From Limnohabitans curvus (GTDB taxonomy: Bacteria > Pseudomonadota > Gammaproteobacteria > Burkholderiales > Burkholderiaceae_C): a stretch of DNA of 64,000 nt. Under the pieces are notes generated by a model. That model saw nothing but the letters and a program-made list of their open reading frames with translations, made no database searches and was not told the origin of the DNA. The stretch covers positions 1,488,001-1,552,000 of the forward strand of contig NZ_NESP01000001.1 of assembly GCF_003063475.1 (NCBI RefSeq), read 5' to 3'. Below are positions 18,044 to 26,819 of the stretch, piece after piece; the stretch's first letter is position 1, and the number at the start of each line of letters is the position of its first letter. The translations under genes and the position numbers were made by a program.

Positions 18044-19596
18044 AAAGACGCGACTTCAACCAACACCTGCATCGCAGTGCCATTGCCTTGGCCCTTTCGC
18101 CATGGATGTCTGCCGTTGCAGCACCGACAGAAAAAGTACGCAGATGGTTTGCCAACCCTTTTGCATTGGGCGTCGCCAGTGGACGCCCGCGTGCGGACTC
18201 GGTCGTGTTGTGGACCCGTGTGTTGTTCAGTGAACAAGACCGTGCAGCAGGCACTGACCCGCTACGTGTGCATGTGGAGGTGTTTGTCGATGCGGCACTC
18301 AAACAACGTGTGCAAAAAACAGACGTCGTCACAGATGACGCGCGTGGTCACAGCGTGCATGTGCATGTGCAGCACTTACAACCGGGCACCGATTATTGGT
18401 ATCGCTTCCGCCAAGGTGATGCCCTGAGTGCCGTAGGCCACACCCGTACGGCACCTGCGTTGAATGCCGATGTGCGACAACTGCGCATGGCATTGTCGTC
18501 ATGCCAACACTATGAACAAGGGCAGTACATTGCACATGCGGAGATTGCCAACCAGCAGCTTGACTTTGTTTTGTTCGTGGGCGACTACATCTACGAGAGC
18601 AGCAACCCGCAATACGCGACGCGCCAACACAGCAGCGCCGAGCCTAAAACCTTGCCGCAATACCGCGAGCGCTACGAACAATACAAGCGCGACCCCATGT
18701 TGCAAGCCGCGCATGCGGCGCATCCGTGGGTGTTGATGTGGGATGACCATGAAGTGGTCAACGATTACGCCAATGACCAAGATCGCCATTACACCGACCC
18801 GCATCAAGTACTCAAACGCCGTGCCGCTGCGTATCAAGCGTACTTTGAACATCAACCTTTGCTGCTCGGCCCTGACGTTGATAACCGAGCCAATATGCGT
18901 TTGTATGACCAGCTCAGCTGGGGCAAGTTGGCGGACATTTGGACCCTCGATTGCCGTCAGTACCGCAGCGTTCAGGTCTGTCGCGACCCCGTCCGCGGCG
19001 GTGGTCGCATGGTGTTGCAGTGCGATGAGTTGAGCGACACCAGTCGCAGCATGTTGGGGCAGGCGCAAGAGCGTTGGCTGACCGAGCGTTTGAGCCATTC
19101 CAATCGCCAATGGAAGCTGCTGGCGCAAGCCACGCAAATCAGCTCCACCAGCATTCCCGCACCCGTTGGTCGCAGCTATTGGAACGATGCGTGGGATGGC
19201 TATCCCGAAGCCCGCAAGCGTCTGTTGCAAACCGTGGTCGATGCGAAGCTGCAAAACGTCGTCACCCTCGGCGGTGATGTGCATTGCAATGTGGCGGCCA
19301 ACTTGCGCCTCGAGCCCAACAACCCGCAGTCGCCCATTGTTGCCAGCGAGTTTGTCACCACCTCCATCACTTCTCGCGGCTTGGGCGACAAGCCCGCGGC
19401 ATTGATCCGTGAGAGCAATTCAGATTTGTTGCACTACCGTTCGGATGAGCGCGGCTACAGCCTGATCACTGTCACGCCCAATGCCGTGCGTTGTGATTTC
19501 CGGACCACAAAATTTCCAGCAGGCAGCGAAGCCGGCTTGAAAACGCAAGCGAGTTATGTGGTCAAGAGCGGCAAAGCAGGCCCGCAACCGGCCTGA
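18040..19596 (+). CDS. phoD: Alkaline phosphatase D family metallophosphoesterase with Tat signal
   Basis: Secreted phosphomonoesterase/phosphodiesterase of the PhoD family (Fe/Ca dependent in characterised members). The start at ATG 18040 overlaps the upstream dehydrogenase stop and gives a twin-arginine signal peptide (MKRRDFNQHLHRSAIALAL, cleavage near AVAA). The 518 residues show the fibronectin-like N-terminal part (GVASGRPRADSVVLWTRV) and the PhoD catalytic blocks: LSSCQHYEQGQY, FVGDYIYE, LMWDDHEVVNDY, and VTLGGDVHCNVA. It probably releases phosphate from organic phosphorus in the periplasm. The ATGA coupling to an aldehyde dehydrogenase is unusual for a Pho gene, and I saw no Pho box within the operon. 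Confidence 0.92.
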   Translation: MKRRDFNQHLHRSAIALALSPWMSAVAAPTEKVRRWFANPFALGVASGRPRADSVVLWTRVLFSEQDRAAGTDPLRVHVEVFVDAALKQRVQKTDVVTDDARGHSVHVHVQHLQPGTDYWYRFRQGDALSAVGHTRTAPALNADVRQLRMALSSCQHYEQGQYIAHAEIANQQLDFVLFVGDYIYESSNPQYATRQHSSAEPKTLPQYRERYEQYKRDPMLQAAHAAHPWVLMWDDHEVVNDYANDQDRHYTDPHQVLKRRAAAYQAYFEHQPLLLGPDVDNRANMRLYDQLSWGKLADIWTLDCRQYRSVQVCRDPVRGGGRMVLQCDELSDTSRSMLGQAQERWLTERLSHSNRQWKLLAQATQISSTSIPAPVGRSYWNDAWDGYPEARKRLLQTVVDAKLQNVVTLGGDVHCNVAANLRLEPNNPQSPIVASEFVTTSITSRGLGDKPAALIRESNSDLLHYRSDERGYSLITVTPNAVRCDFRTTKFPAGSEAGLKTQASYVVKSGKAGPQPA

Positions 19597-19599
19597 TGT

Positions 19600-20307
19600 T
19601 TATGCGGTGAGCACGCCGCGATCCAGCCTATAGCTGCGGTCGCTTACCCATTGCGCAAAATGCGTGTTTTGTTCAGACAGCAACACCCCCATGCCTTGGC
19701 CCTTGAGCGCCAAAATCATCTCGGCCATTTGCTCCACGATGACGGGCGCGACGCCTTCGGACGGTTCATCCAGCAACACCATCTGTGGATTGCCCATGAG
19801 TGTGCGAGCGACGGTGAGCATTTGTTGCTCACCCCCGCTCATGTGGCTGGCTAGGCGGTGCTGCATCGGGGCCAAGTTAGGAAACAGCGCAAATATTTTT
19901 TCAACTGACCATTGCGGTGCCGCGCTGTCACTTGCCAACTTATCCGCTAAGCGACGTTTGGCTTGTGCGCCTACTTGCAAGTTCCCCAGTACCGTCAAGT
20001 CAGTGAAGATACGGCGGTCTTCGGGCACATAGCCCAAACCCAAACGTGCGGCTTGGTAGGGTTCGGCGTTGGAAATGTCATGTCCTGCAAACACCACACG
20101 ACCCGTGCGGCGCGGCATGAGACCCATGATGGCTTTGAGCGTGCTCGATTTGCCTGCGCCGTTGCGCCCGATCAGGGCTACGACTTCGCCCCGCGTCACC
20201 TGCAGGTCAGCATCGAACAGCACTTGCGCCGCCCCGTACCAAGCGTTGAGACCTTGCACGTTCAGTAAGGGCGTGATGGCGATGTTGGGCGTTGACGAGT
20301 GCGTCAT
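19600..20307 (-). CDS. Branched-chain amino acid-type ABC transporter ATPase LivF
   Basis: A 235-residue ATPase of the hydrophobic amino acid uptake (HAAT) family. Walker A is GRNGAGKSSTLKAIMG, the signature SGGEQQMLTVARTL, Walker B MVLLDEPSEG. The family hallmark LGYVPEDRRIFTDLTVLGNL identifies the LivF rather than LivG type. Its start overlaps the livG stop (ATGA), and it is the last gene of the minus-strand transport operon. It ends three bases from the convergent phoD stop. Substrate is not determined by this subunit. Confidence 0.92.
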   Translation of the reverse strand: MTHSSTPNIAITPLLNVQGLNAWYGAAQVLFDADLQVTRGEVVALIGRNGAGKSSTLKAIMGLMPRRTGRVVFAGHDISNAEPYQAARLGLGYVPEDRRIFTDLTVLGNLQVGAQAKRRLADKLASDSAAPQWSVEKIFALFPNLAPMQHRLASHMSGGEQQMLTVARTLMGNPQMVLLDEPSEGVAPVIVEQMAEMILALKGQGMGVLLSEQNTHFAQWVSDRSYRLDRGVLTA

Positions 20308-21122
20308 GGTGCGGACTCGGTGTTGGATGCAGGGCCAGACGCTGCATGTGATGTTTGGCTCACCCTCGGTTCCCCAAAAGTTTTACCACTGCCAAAGTAC
20401 ACCGTCTGCACGTGTGGGTCGGCTTGCACTTGCGCGGGTGTGCCTTGCGCGATCAGTGCGCCACGAGCCATCACCAACACGCGGTCGGCGTGTTCAAACA
20501 CCACATCCATGCTGTGCTCGGTGAACAGCACCGCCACGCCGCGCTGTGTCACCAAGCTCCGGGTGAGGTTCATCAATGCGTGTCGTTCGTCGGGGGCCAT
20601 GCCTGCGGTGGGTTCGTCCATCAGCAACAAGCGCGGCTCGTTGGCCAGCGCCATGGCCAGCTCTAGACGCTTCACATCGCCGTAGGCCAAAGCACGGCCT
20701 GCGCGTTGGGCTTGTGTGTCCAGTTGCACTTGTTCCAGCAAATGCAGCGCGTCAGCACGACGGTAGTTTGCCGCGCGTCGCCAAGGCGAGAGCGATTGGC
20801 CATCGGACGACAGCAACGCCATTTGCACGTTCTCGATCACGGTGAGCGAGCCAAAGGTTTGTGCAATTTGAAACGTGCGGCTCACACCCATGCGCCACAA
20901 GTCATGTGGCTTGCGACCCAGCAGCGATACACCGTCTAAAGTGATACTGCCGCTGTCCGGCGCGAGCTGGCCGTTGACCAAATTGAAGGTGGTGGACTTG
21001 CCCGCCCCATTGGGGCCGATGAGGGCCAGCAGCTCGCCGGCTTGCAAACTGAACGACACATCGTTGACGGCTTGGTTACCACCGAAGGCTTTGTGCAAAT
21101 GTTGAACGCTGAGCAATGTCAT
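20304..21122 (-). CDS. Branched-chain amino acid-type ABC transporter ATPase LivG
   Basis: The start is set at ATG 21122, which overlaps the permease stop; the frame is open beyond that but only as a shadow of the permease gene. The 272-residue protein has Walker A (GPNGAGKSTTFNLVNG), the LivG-type Q loop region with SRTFQIAQTFGSLTVIENV, an AYGDVKRLELAMALA signature and Walker B (LLLMDEPTAGMAPDE). The C-terminal BCA-type tail (HVQTVYFG) is recognisable and is followed by about 30 extra residues. It pairs with LivF and the fused permease in one operon with stop/start overlaps throughout. Confidence 0.92.
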   Translation of the reverse strand: MTLLSVQHLHKAFGGNQAVNDVSFSLQAGELLALIGPNGAGKSTTFNLVNGQLAPDSGSITLDGVSLLGRKPHDLWRMGVSRTFQIAQTFGSLTVIENVQMALLSSDGQSLSPWRRAANYRRADALHLLEQVQLDTQAQRAGRALAYGDVKRLELAMALANEPRLLLMDEPTAGMAPDERHALMNLTRSLVTQRGVAVLFTEHSMDVVFEHADRVLVMARGALIAQGTPAQVQADPHVQTVYFGSGKTFGEPRVSQTSHAASGPASNTESAP

Positions 21123-23056
21123 GCCGATGCGCCTCGCACACGTTGCCACAACGCTTGCACTGACCCGGCAATGCCTTGCGGAAACACCAGCACCAGCAGC
21201 AACATGCTGGCACCCAACACGGCACGCCAATAGTCGGTGCTGCGGGCCAAACTGTCTTGCAGCGCGGTGAATGTGACGGCACCTACCAACGGGCCGACGA
21301 GGGTGTGCACGCCACCGAGCATGACCATGACCAAGCCATCCACCGACTTGCTCACGCCCAACACATCGGGCGAGATGCTGCCCTTCGAGAATGCAAACAA
21401 AGCACCCGCCAAACCCGCAAAGCCAGCGGCCAGCACAAAGCCCAGCCACTGCACGCGCGCCACATTCAGGCCCATGGCTTCGGCGCGACCCACCGAGTCG
21501 CGGCTGGCACGCAGTGCGTAGCCCAACGGTGACATCAGCACACAGCGCAACGCAAACACGCTGAGTGCAACCAGCACAAGCGTGAGCCAGTAATAAGCGG
21601 CTTTGTCTTGCAACCACGCGCTAGGCCACACACCCGTGATGCCGTTGCTGCCACCCGTGAAGTCGTCCCACTGAAAACAGATGGACCACACAATTTGTGC
21701 AAACGCCAACGTGAGCATGGCCAAGTACACACCCGACAAGCGCACCGCAAACCACGCAATGGGTGCCGCCACCAAGGCGCTGACGAGTGGGGCCAACAAC
21801 AAGGCCGCTTCGCTAGACACGCCCGCACGCAACACCAGCAGCGCTGCGCCATACGCGCCCACGCCAAAGTAAGCCGCATGACCAAACGAGTGCATGCCCG
21901 CAGGCCCCATGATGAAGTGCAAGCTGGCGGCGAACAAAACAGCAACCGCCAAGTCAATGCCCAGCACCAGTGTGTAGGGCGAATCCGCCGTGAACAAAGG
22001 CAGCGCCAACAACGCTGCACCAATGCACAGCCACACCCACTGTGTGCGCACGCTGCTCAAAGCAAACGGTGTCTCTTGCTCCGTGCTGGCACGCGGTGCG
22101 CTTTGTGGTTTGCCCAGCAAGCCCCAAGGCCGCACCATCAACACCGCAGCCATCACCAAAAACTCAGCAACCAACGTGAGCTTAGAAAACGCAAACGACA
22201 CGCCCAAAATTTCCACCGTGCCAACTGCGATACACAGCGCTTTGATTTCGGCAATCAACAACGCCGCCACAAACGCACCGGGGATGGAACCCATGCCGCC
22301 CACCACCACCACCACAAACGCGTCGCCAATGGTGGCCATGTCCAGCCCCAAGTGCGCGGGTTCGCGTGGCAGTTGCAGTGCGCCGCCCAAGCCAGCCAGC
22401 GCGCAACCCAACGCAAACACAGCAGTGAACAAGTGACGCGGGTTCACGCCCAAAGCGCTCAACATGTCGCGGTCTTGCGTGGCGGCGCGTACCAACATGC
22501 CAAAGCGTGTGCGCTGTAAACACCACCACAACACGGCCAATACGAGCGGGCCAATCGCAATCAAGAACAGGTCATACGTCGGAAAGCGGCGGCCCAAGAT
22601 ATCTACCGCGCCGCTCAGGCCCGGGGCGCGTGGCCCCAGCAAATCTTCCGCACCCCACAGCCACAACGTGCCGTCTTGAATGACCAGCACCAAGGCAAAC
22701 GTGGCGAGCAATTGAAACAGTTCAGGCGCTTTGTAAATGCGGCGCAGCAACAGCACTTCCACCAATGCGCCCAACATGCCGGTGACGAGCGCCGCGCAAA
22801 GCAACATGACAAAGTAGGCGGTGGTTTGGCTCGCAGCATCGCCCAACGCCACGCTCAAAGCTGACGACACAACGGGTGCAGCATGTGACACCAGCGAGTA
22901 AGCCACATACACACCCAACATGAAGAACGAGCCGTGCGCAAAGTTGACGATGCGCGTCACCCCAAAGATGAGCGACAAGCCCGCCGCCACCAAAAACAAA
23001 GACGAAGCAGCGGCCAGCCCGTTGAGGGCTTGTACGAAGAGGCTGGCGACGTCCAT
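21119..23056 (-). CDS. Fused LivH-LivM permease of a branched-chain amino acid-type ABC transporter
   Basis: One 645-residue polypeptide carries both transmembrane subunits that are usually separate. Residues 1-290 match LivH (GLAAASSLFLVAAGLSLIFGVTRIVNFAHGSFFMLG; VGGMGSIPGAFVAALLIAEI), and residues 340-630 match LivM (FAASLHFIMGPAGMHSFGHAAYFGVGAYGAALL; RDSVGRAEAMGLNV; VMLGGVHTLVGPLVGA). A hydrophilic linker of about 30 residues (near 305-335) joins them. The frame is continuous, with no sign of a sequencing join. Both halves retain the EAA-like loop sequences that contact LivF and LivG. Substrates of such fused systems vary (amino acids, urea, aromatic acids). Confidence 0.92.
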   Translation of the reverse strand: MDVASLFVQALNGLAAASSLFLVAAGLSLIFGVTRIVNFAHGSFFMLGVYVAYSLVSHAAPVVSSALSVALGDAASQTTAYFVMLLCAALVTGMLGALVEVLLLRRIYKAPELFQLLATFALVLVIQDGTLWLWGAEDLLGPRAPGLSGAVDILGRRFPTYDLFLIAIGPLVLAVLWWCLQRTRFGMLVRAATQDRDMLSALGVNPRHLFTAVFALGCALAGLGGALQLPREPAHLGLDMATIGDAFVVVVVGGMGSIPGAFVAALLIAEIKALCIAVGTVEILGVSFAFSKLTLVAEFLVMAAVLMVRPWGLLGKPQSAPRASTEQETPFALSSVRTQWVWLCIGAALLALPLFTADSPYTLVLGIDLAVAVLFAASLHFIMGPAGMHSFGHAAYFGVGAYGAALLVLRAGVSSEAALLLAPLVSALVAAPIAWFAVRLSGVYLAMLTLAFAQIVWSICFQWDDFTGGSNGITGVWPSAWLQDKAAYYWLTLVLVALSVFALRCVLMSPLGYALRASRDSVGRAEAMGLNVARVQWLGFVLAAGFAGLAGALFAFSKGSISPDVLGVSKSVDGLVMVMLGGVHTLVGPLVGAVTFTALQDSLARSTDYWRAVLGASMLLLVLVFPQGIAGSVQALWQRVRGASA

Positions 23057-23072
23057 GAGGTGTGAGGGTTTG

Positions 23073-23102
23073 AAATTAAAACGCCCGCAAGAGGCGGGCG
23101 TT
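23073..23102 (-). terminator. Intrinsic terminator/attenuator between binding-protein and permease genes
   Basis: AACGCCCGC (23080-23088), a five-base loop and GCGGGCGTT (23094-23102) form a perfect nine-base-pair stem. On the minus strand it is followed by TTTTAATTT. It lies after the binding-protein stop (23124) and before the permease start (23056), so partial termination would give more binding protein than membrane components. Confidence 0.85.
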
Positions 23103-23123
23103 GTGTTGAGGTTCGAGGGGCGT

Positions 23124-24329
23124 TTAGTTGCTCGGTCTGAGTTTTTTCACAACGTCATCGCTGGGTTGCACGCTGGCGCCGTCGATGTAGCGGTAGTCTA
23201 CCAACACACCCTTGCCGCCATCGTTCTTGGTGCGGCCCAAGAACGCGCCCATGGTGGACTGGTTGTCTTGCTTGCGGAACATCACGGGGCCATAAGGCGT
23301 GCTGAATTTCAAACCGCTGAACGCAGTGACCAGCTTTTCAGTCTCGGTGCTCTTGGCCTTGGTGATGCCTGCGGCCAAAGCCTGAATCATGCTGTAGCCC
23401 ACGACCGAGCCCAAGCGCGGGTGGTCGCTGTACTTGCGGTGGTAGGCCAAGTAAAAGGCTTTGTGCTCGGGGGTTTGCACGCCGTACCAAGGGTAGCCCG
23501 TGACGATCCAACCGTTGGGTGTTTCGTCTTTCAAGGGCTCCAAATACTCGGGCTCGCCGGTCAAGAGGCTCACCACCTCACGGCCTTGGAACACACCGCG
23601 TGTGTTGCCTTCGCGCACAAACTTGGCCAGATCGGTAGCAAACAACACGTTGAAGATGGCGTCGGGCTTGGCATCTGCAATCGCTTGCGTGACGGAGCCT
23701 GCGTCAATCTTGCCCAGCGCGGGCGCTTGCTCGGCCACAAACTCCACATCGGGCTGCGCAGCCTTCAGCAATTGCTTGAAAGTGGCGGCAGCCGACTGAC
23801 CGTATTCGTAGTTGGGGTACACCACGGCCCAGCGTTTTTTCTTGAGCTTGGCGGCTTCGGGCACCAGCATTGCCACTTGCATGTAGGTGCTGGCGCGCAG
23901 GCGGTAGGTGTAGCGGTTGCCGTTTTGCCACACCATTTTGTCGGTCAGCGGCTCGCCCGCGAGGAAGAACACTTTGCGTTGCTTGGCAAAGTCACCCAGT
24001 GCCAAACCGATGTGCGAGAGGAAGGCGCCCGAAAGCACATCCACCTTTTCGCGGCTCAGCAGTTCTTCGGCGGCACGCACCGCGTCGCCGGGCGAGGCGT
24101 TGTCGTCACGGATGACGAGTTGTAGTTGTTTGCCGTTCACGCCACCCGCGGCGTTGATTTCTTCCACCGCCAACTCCATGCCTTTTTTGTAGGGGTCGAG
24201 GAAAGCGGGCTGAGCTTTGTAGCTGTTGATTTCGCCAATCTTGATGACGTTTTGAGCGAAGGCGGGCAGGGCCGCCACGCTGAAGAGCAGGGCGGCGGTG
24301 CGCAGGGTTGATGCAAGTGTGGTGTTCAC
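23124..24329 (-). CDS. Periplasmic substrate-binding protein of the Liv-type ABC transporter
   Basis: A type I periplasmic binding protein (LivK family). GTG 24329 is chosen as start because it gives a clean signal peptide (MNTTLASTLRTAALLFSVAALPAFA-QNV) and has AAAGG eight bases upstream; the frame is open a further 36 codons without signal-peptide character. The mature part begins VIKIGEINSY and contains AVEEINAAGGVNGKQL, VVYPNYEYGQSAA and GSVVGYSMIQALAAGI. The ligand is unknown; the sequence is not recognisably a leucine-specific LivK. It is the first gene of the livK-(HM)-G-F operon and is separated from the rest by a terminator hairpin. Confidence 0.88.
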   Translation of the reverse strand: MNTTLASTLRTAALLFSVAALPAFAQNVIKIGEINSYKAQPAFLDPYKKGMELAVEEINAAGGVNGKQLQLVIRDDNASPGDAVRAAEELLSREKVDVLSGAFLSHIGLALGDFAKQRKVFFLAGEPLTDKMVWQNGNRYTYRLRASTYMQVAMLVPEAAKLKKKRWAVVYPNYEYGQSAAATFKQLLKAAQPDVEFVAEQAPALGKIDAGSVTQAIADAKPDAIFNVLFATDLAKFVREGNTRGVFQGREVVSLLTGEPEYLEPLKDETPNGWIVTGYPWYGVQTPEHKAFYLAYHRKYSDHPRLGSVVGYSMIQALAAGITKAKSTETEKLVTAFSGLKFSTPYGPVMFRKQDNQSTMGAFLGRTKNDGGKGVLVDYRYIDGASVQPSDDVVKKLRPSN

Positions 24330-24441
24330 GAAAGTGGCCTTTGAAAGCAAGCGTGGGTTGCGGCAACCCACGCCTAAAAATGTGTGAAGCACGAATTGTC
24401 TTGCAAACCCAAAAGGCATTTGCATACGAGATATCAAAGCC

Positions 24442-24470
24442 CCAAAGAAAAAGCCCCGCTATGCGGGGCT
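24442..24470 (-). terminator. Intrinsic terminator after pckG
   Basis: AGCCCCGC (24452-24459), a three-base loop and GCGGGGCT (24463-24470) form an eight-base-pair GC-rich stem. Reading the minus strand it is followed by TTTTCTTT. It lies about 50 bases past the pckG stop and before the binding-protein gene on the same strand, so it separates the two transcription units. Confidence 0.88.
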
Positions 24471-24520
24471 CTTCACATTCAGTGCGCATCTTGCGATGCA
24501 TCTGTGATGTTGCGCGGAGA

Positions 24521-26359
24521 TTAAGCTTCCAAACGCGCAGCCAAAGCCACTTTGGTCGCGGTCATTTCAACGGGCAAGTGGTAGGCCAGTTGGGTGAACA
24601 ACTCTTCGTGCAGCTTCAACTCGTCGACCCAAGCCGCTTTGTCGATGCTGGTGACGGTGTTGAATTGGTCAGCCGTGAAGTTCAAACCAGTCCAGTTGAT
24701 TTCTTCATACGTGGGGCTCACGCCGAACACGTTTTCTTTGCCTGGGGCTTGGCCTTCGATGCGGTCAATCATCCACTTCAACACGCGCATGTTTTCGCCG
24801 TAGCCAGGCCACACAAACTTGCCGTCGTCGCCTTTGCGGAACCAGTTCACGCAGTAGATCGATGGCAGTTTTGCTTTGGCAGCTTCCAACTTTTCGCCCA
24901 TGTCCAGCCAGTGTTGGAAGTAGTCGCTCATGTTGTAGCCCATGAACGGCAGCATGGCGAACGGGTCGCGGCGCACCACGCCTTGTTGGCCAGCGGCGGC
25001 AGCGGTGGTCTCGGAGCCCATGGTCGCGGCCATGTAAACGCCTTCGGTCCAGCTGCGCGCTTCGGTCACCAAAGGCACGGTGGTGGAGCGGCGGCCGCCG
25101 AAAATGAACGCGTCAATGGCCACGCCGTTGGCGTCGTCCCACTGGCTGTCCAGCGCGGGGTTGTTGGTGGCAGCCACGGTGAAGCGGGCGTTGGGGTGGG
25201 CGGCTTTGGCACCGGTTTCTTTGGCAATGGCTGGCGTCCAGTCTTTGCCTTGCCAGTCGATCAAGTGGTCGGGCAATGAGCCGGTGTCTTTTTCCATGCC
25301 TTCCCACCACACGTCGCCGTCGTCGGTCAGCGCGACGTTGGTGAAGATCACGTTCTTGTCCAAGCTGGCCATGCAGTTGGGGTTGGTGTGGAAGTTGGTG
25401 CCGGGGGCCACGCCAAAGTAACCCGCTTCAGGGTTGATGGCGTACAACTTGCCGTCCGAGTGCGGCTTGATCCAAGCAATGTCGTCACCGATGGTGGTGA
25501 CTTTCCAGCCGTCAAAGCCTTCTGGGGGCACCAACATCGAGAAGTTGGTCTTGCCGCAAGCGCTGGGGAAAGCGGCTGCCACGTGGTACTTCTTGCCTTG
25601 GGGGTTGGTCACGCCCAAGATGAGCATGTGCTCGGCGAGCCAGCCTTGGTCACGGCCCATGTTGGAAGCAATGCGCAAGGCAAAGCACTTCTTGCCCAGC
25701 AAAGCGTTGCCGCCGTAGCCCGAGCCGTAAGACCAAATTTCGCGGGTCTCTGGGAAATGCACGATGTACTTGGTTTTGCTGCAAGGCCACTTCACGTCGG
25801 CTTGACCGGCTGCCAAAGGTGCACCCACGGTGTGCACGCAAGGCACGAAGGGGCCGTCGGTGCCGATCACGTCAAACACGGCTTTGCCCATGCGGGTCAT
25901 GATGCGTTGGTTCACCGCCACGTAGGCGCTGTCAGACAGCTCGATGCCCACGTGCGCAATGTGCGACCCCATGGGGCCCATGCTGAATGGCACCACATAC
26001 ATGGTGCGGCCTTTCATGCAGCCGTCGAACAAAGGGTTCAAGGTGGCGCGCATCTCGGCGGGGGCCATCCAGTTGTTGGTGGGGCCGGCGTTTTCTTTTT
26101 TCTCTGAACAGATGTAGGTGCGGTCTTCCACGCGGGCCACGTCTGAGGGGTCAGAGCAGGCCAGGAAAGAGTTGGGGCGCTTGGCGGGGTTGAGCTTTTT
26201 GAAAGTGCCGGCATCCACCAGTTGTTGGCAGAGGCGGTTGTATTCTTCGTCGCTGCCGTCACACCAGTACACGGTGTCTGGCTTGCACAAAGCGGCCATT
26301 TCGCCAACCCAAGCGATCAGCTTGGGGTTCTTCACATACGCAGGTGCGTTGATAGTCAT
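24521..26359 (-). CDS. pckG: Phosphoenolpyruvate carboxykinase (GTP)
   Basis: Catalyses GTP-dependent decarboxylation of oxaloacetate to phosphoenolpyruvate, the entry step of gluconeogenesis. The 612-residue protein is of the GTP class: it has the P-loop [13 protein letters not shown], the kinase-2 metal-binding block GDDIAWI, the N-terminal [11 protein letters not shown], and the GTP-class-specific [31 protein letters not shown] (in parts). The active-site cysteine lies in SACGKTN. Length is normal. The ribosome-binding site (TTAGGAGC) lies 5-10 bases before ATG 26359, and a long inverted repeat occupies the leader just upstream. Presence of PckG agrees with growth on lactate and glycolate suggested by neighbouring genes. 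Confidence 0.97.
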   Translation of the reverse strand: MTINAPAYVKNPKLIAWVGEMAALCKPDTVYWCDGSDEEYNRLCQQLVDAGTFKKLNPAKRPNSFLACSDPSDVARVEDRTYICSEKKENAGPTNNWMAPAEMRATLNPLFDGCMKGRTMYVVPFSMGPMGSHIAHVGIELSDSAYVAVNQRIMTRMGKAVFDVIGTDGPFVPCVHTVGAPLAAGQADVKWPCSKTKYIVHFPETREIWSYGSGYGGNALLGKKCFALRIASNMGRDQGWLAEHMLILGVTNPQGKKYHVAAAFPSACGKTNFSMLVPPEGFDGWKVTTIGDDIAWIKPHSDGKLYAINPEAGYFGVAPGTNFHTNPNCMASLDKNVIFTNVALTDDGDVWWEGMEKDTGSLPDHLIDWQGKDWTPAIAKETGAKAAHPNARFTVAATNNPALDSQWDDANGVAIDAFIFGGRRSTTVPLVTEARSWTEGVYMAATMGSETTAAAAGQQGVVRRDPFAMLPFMGYNMSDYFQHWLDMGEKLEAAKAKLPSIYCVNWFRKGDDGKFVWPGYGENMRVLKWMIDRIEGQAPGKENVFGVSPTYEEINWTGLNFTADQFNTVTSIDKAAWVDELKLHEELFTQLAYHLPVEMTATKVALAARLEA

Positions 26360-26373
26360 GGAAAGCTCCTAAG

Positions 26374-26427
26374 TCAAAAAATTGAGGTCAGAGCCCAGCG
26401 AGTTGCTGCGAGGCTCTGACCTCAATT
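26374..26427 (-). repeat. 16-bp perfect inverted repeat with T-run in the pckG leader
   Basis: AATTGAGGTCAGAGCC (26380-26395) is exactly mirrored by GGCTCTGACCTCAATT (26412-26427), with a 16-base spacer that itself can form a small CAGC/GCTG stem. On the minus strand the structure is directly followed by six T residues and then the pckG Shine-Dalgarno sequence. It could be an intrinsic terminator acting as a pckG attenuator, or a REP-like dispersed palindrome that landed in the leader. The sequence alone does not decide. Confidence 0.75.
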
Positions 26428-26527
26428 CATTACGCCCGTGTGAAACGGTGCCTTATTTTAAGAAACCAACCCCTTACGGAGGCTTTCAAGGGGCATCAAA
26501 AAATAGAAAAAGAACCCAAAAGAATGC

Positions 26528-26555
26528 AAAAAAGCGCCAAGAGTGGCGCTTTTTT
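26528..26555. terminator. Bidirectional intrinsic terminator after the 43-residue membrane protein
   Basis: AAAAAAGCGCCA (26528-26539), loop AGAG, and TGGCGCTTTTTT (26544-26555) give a perfect 12-base-pair stem with A/T runs on both sides. It lies 38 bases past the stop of the small minus-strand gene at 26594 and upstream of pckG, so it isolates pckG from read-through. Confidence 0.9.
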
Positions 26556-26593
26556 GAGGCTCGTGACCGAACATGGTGCGGTCATCAGGGCGT

Positions 26594-26725
26594 TTAGGCC
26601 ATGAACACGGCAATGAAAGCCAACAAGAAAATCAGCACGGCGCCAGCAACGGGCAGCACGATGGGCATCAAAGGAACGATGGCTTCAACAACATCTTGTT
26701 CGGCCGCGTGGTCATGGTGTGACAT
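26594..26725 (-). CDS. Small single-pass membrane protein (43 residues), unknown function
   Basis: A 44-codon frame from ATG 26725 to TAA 26594. The Shine-Dalgarno AGGAGA sits six bases before the ATG, one of the best in the window. The product starts MSHHDHAAEQDVVEAI, a His/acid-rich head with possible metal-binding histidines (His3, His4, His6). It continues as one hydrophobic helix (about residues 17-42: VPLMPIVLPVAGAVLIFLLA, then FIAVFMA). A strong terminator follows. Start signal, protein-like composition and terminator together make it a real gene although it is very short. I do not recognise the family. It is transcribed in the same direction as recQ (upstream) and pckG (downstream). 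Confidence 0.75.
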   Translation of the reverse strand: MSHHDHAAEQDVVEAIVPLMPIVLPVAGAVLIFLLAFIAVFMA

Positions 26726-26819
26726 GGTTTGTCTCCTATTTAAGTTCTTCAAATTCTAGGAGAGTTCGCCCAGTTTGCAGTCGTCGTGGAGACAGGGTAA
26801 ACCCGTCGATGTCGCTGGC

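Noticed and set aside
21608..22519. Long plus-strand open frame (303 codons) antisense to the LivHM permease
   Set aside because: It is rich in His, Gln and Arg with no recognisable domain, and is a typical shadow of the real hydrophobic permease on the other strand.
22920..24125. 401-codon plus-strand frame antisense to the periplasmic binding protein
   Set aside because: The opposite strand encodes a clear signal peptide and binding-protein motifs. The plus frame has no motif, no ribosome-binding site and shadow composition.
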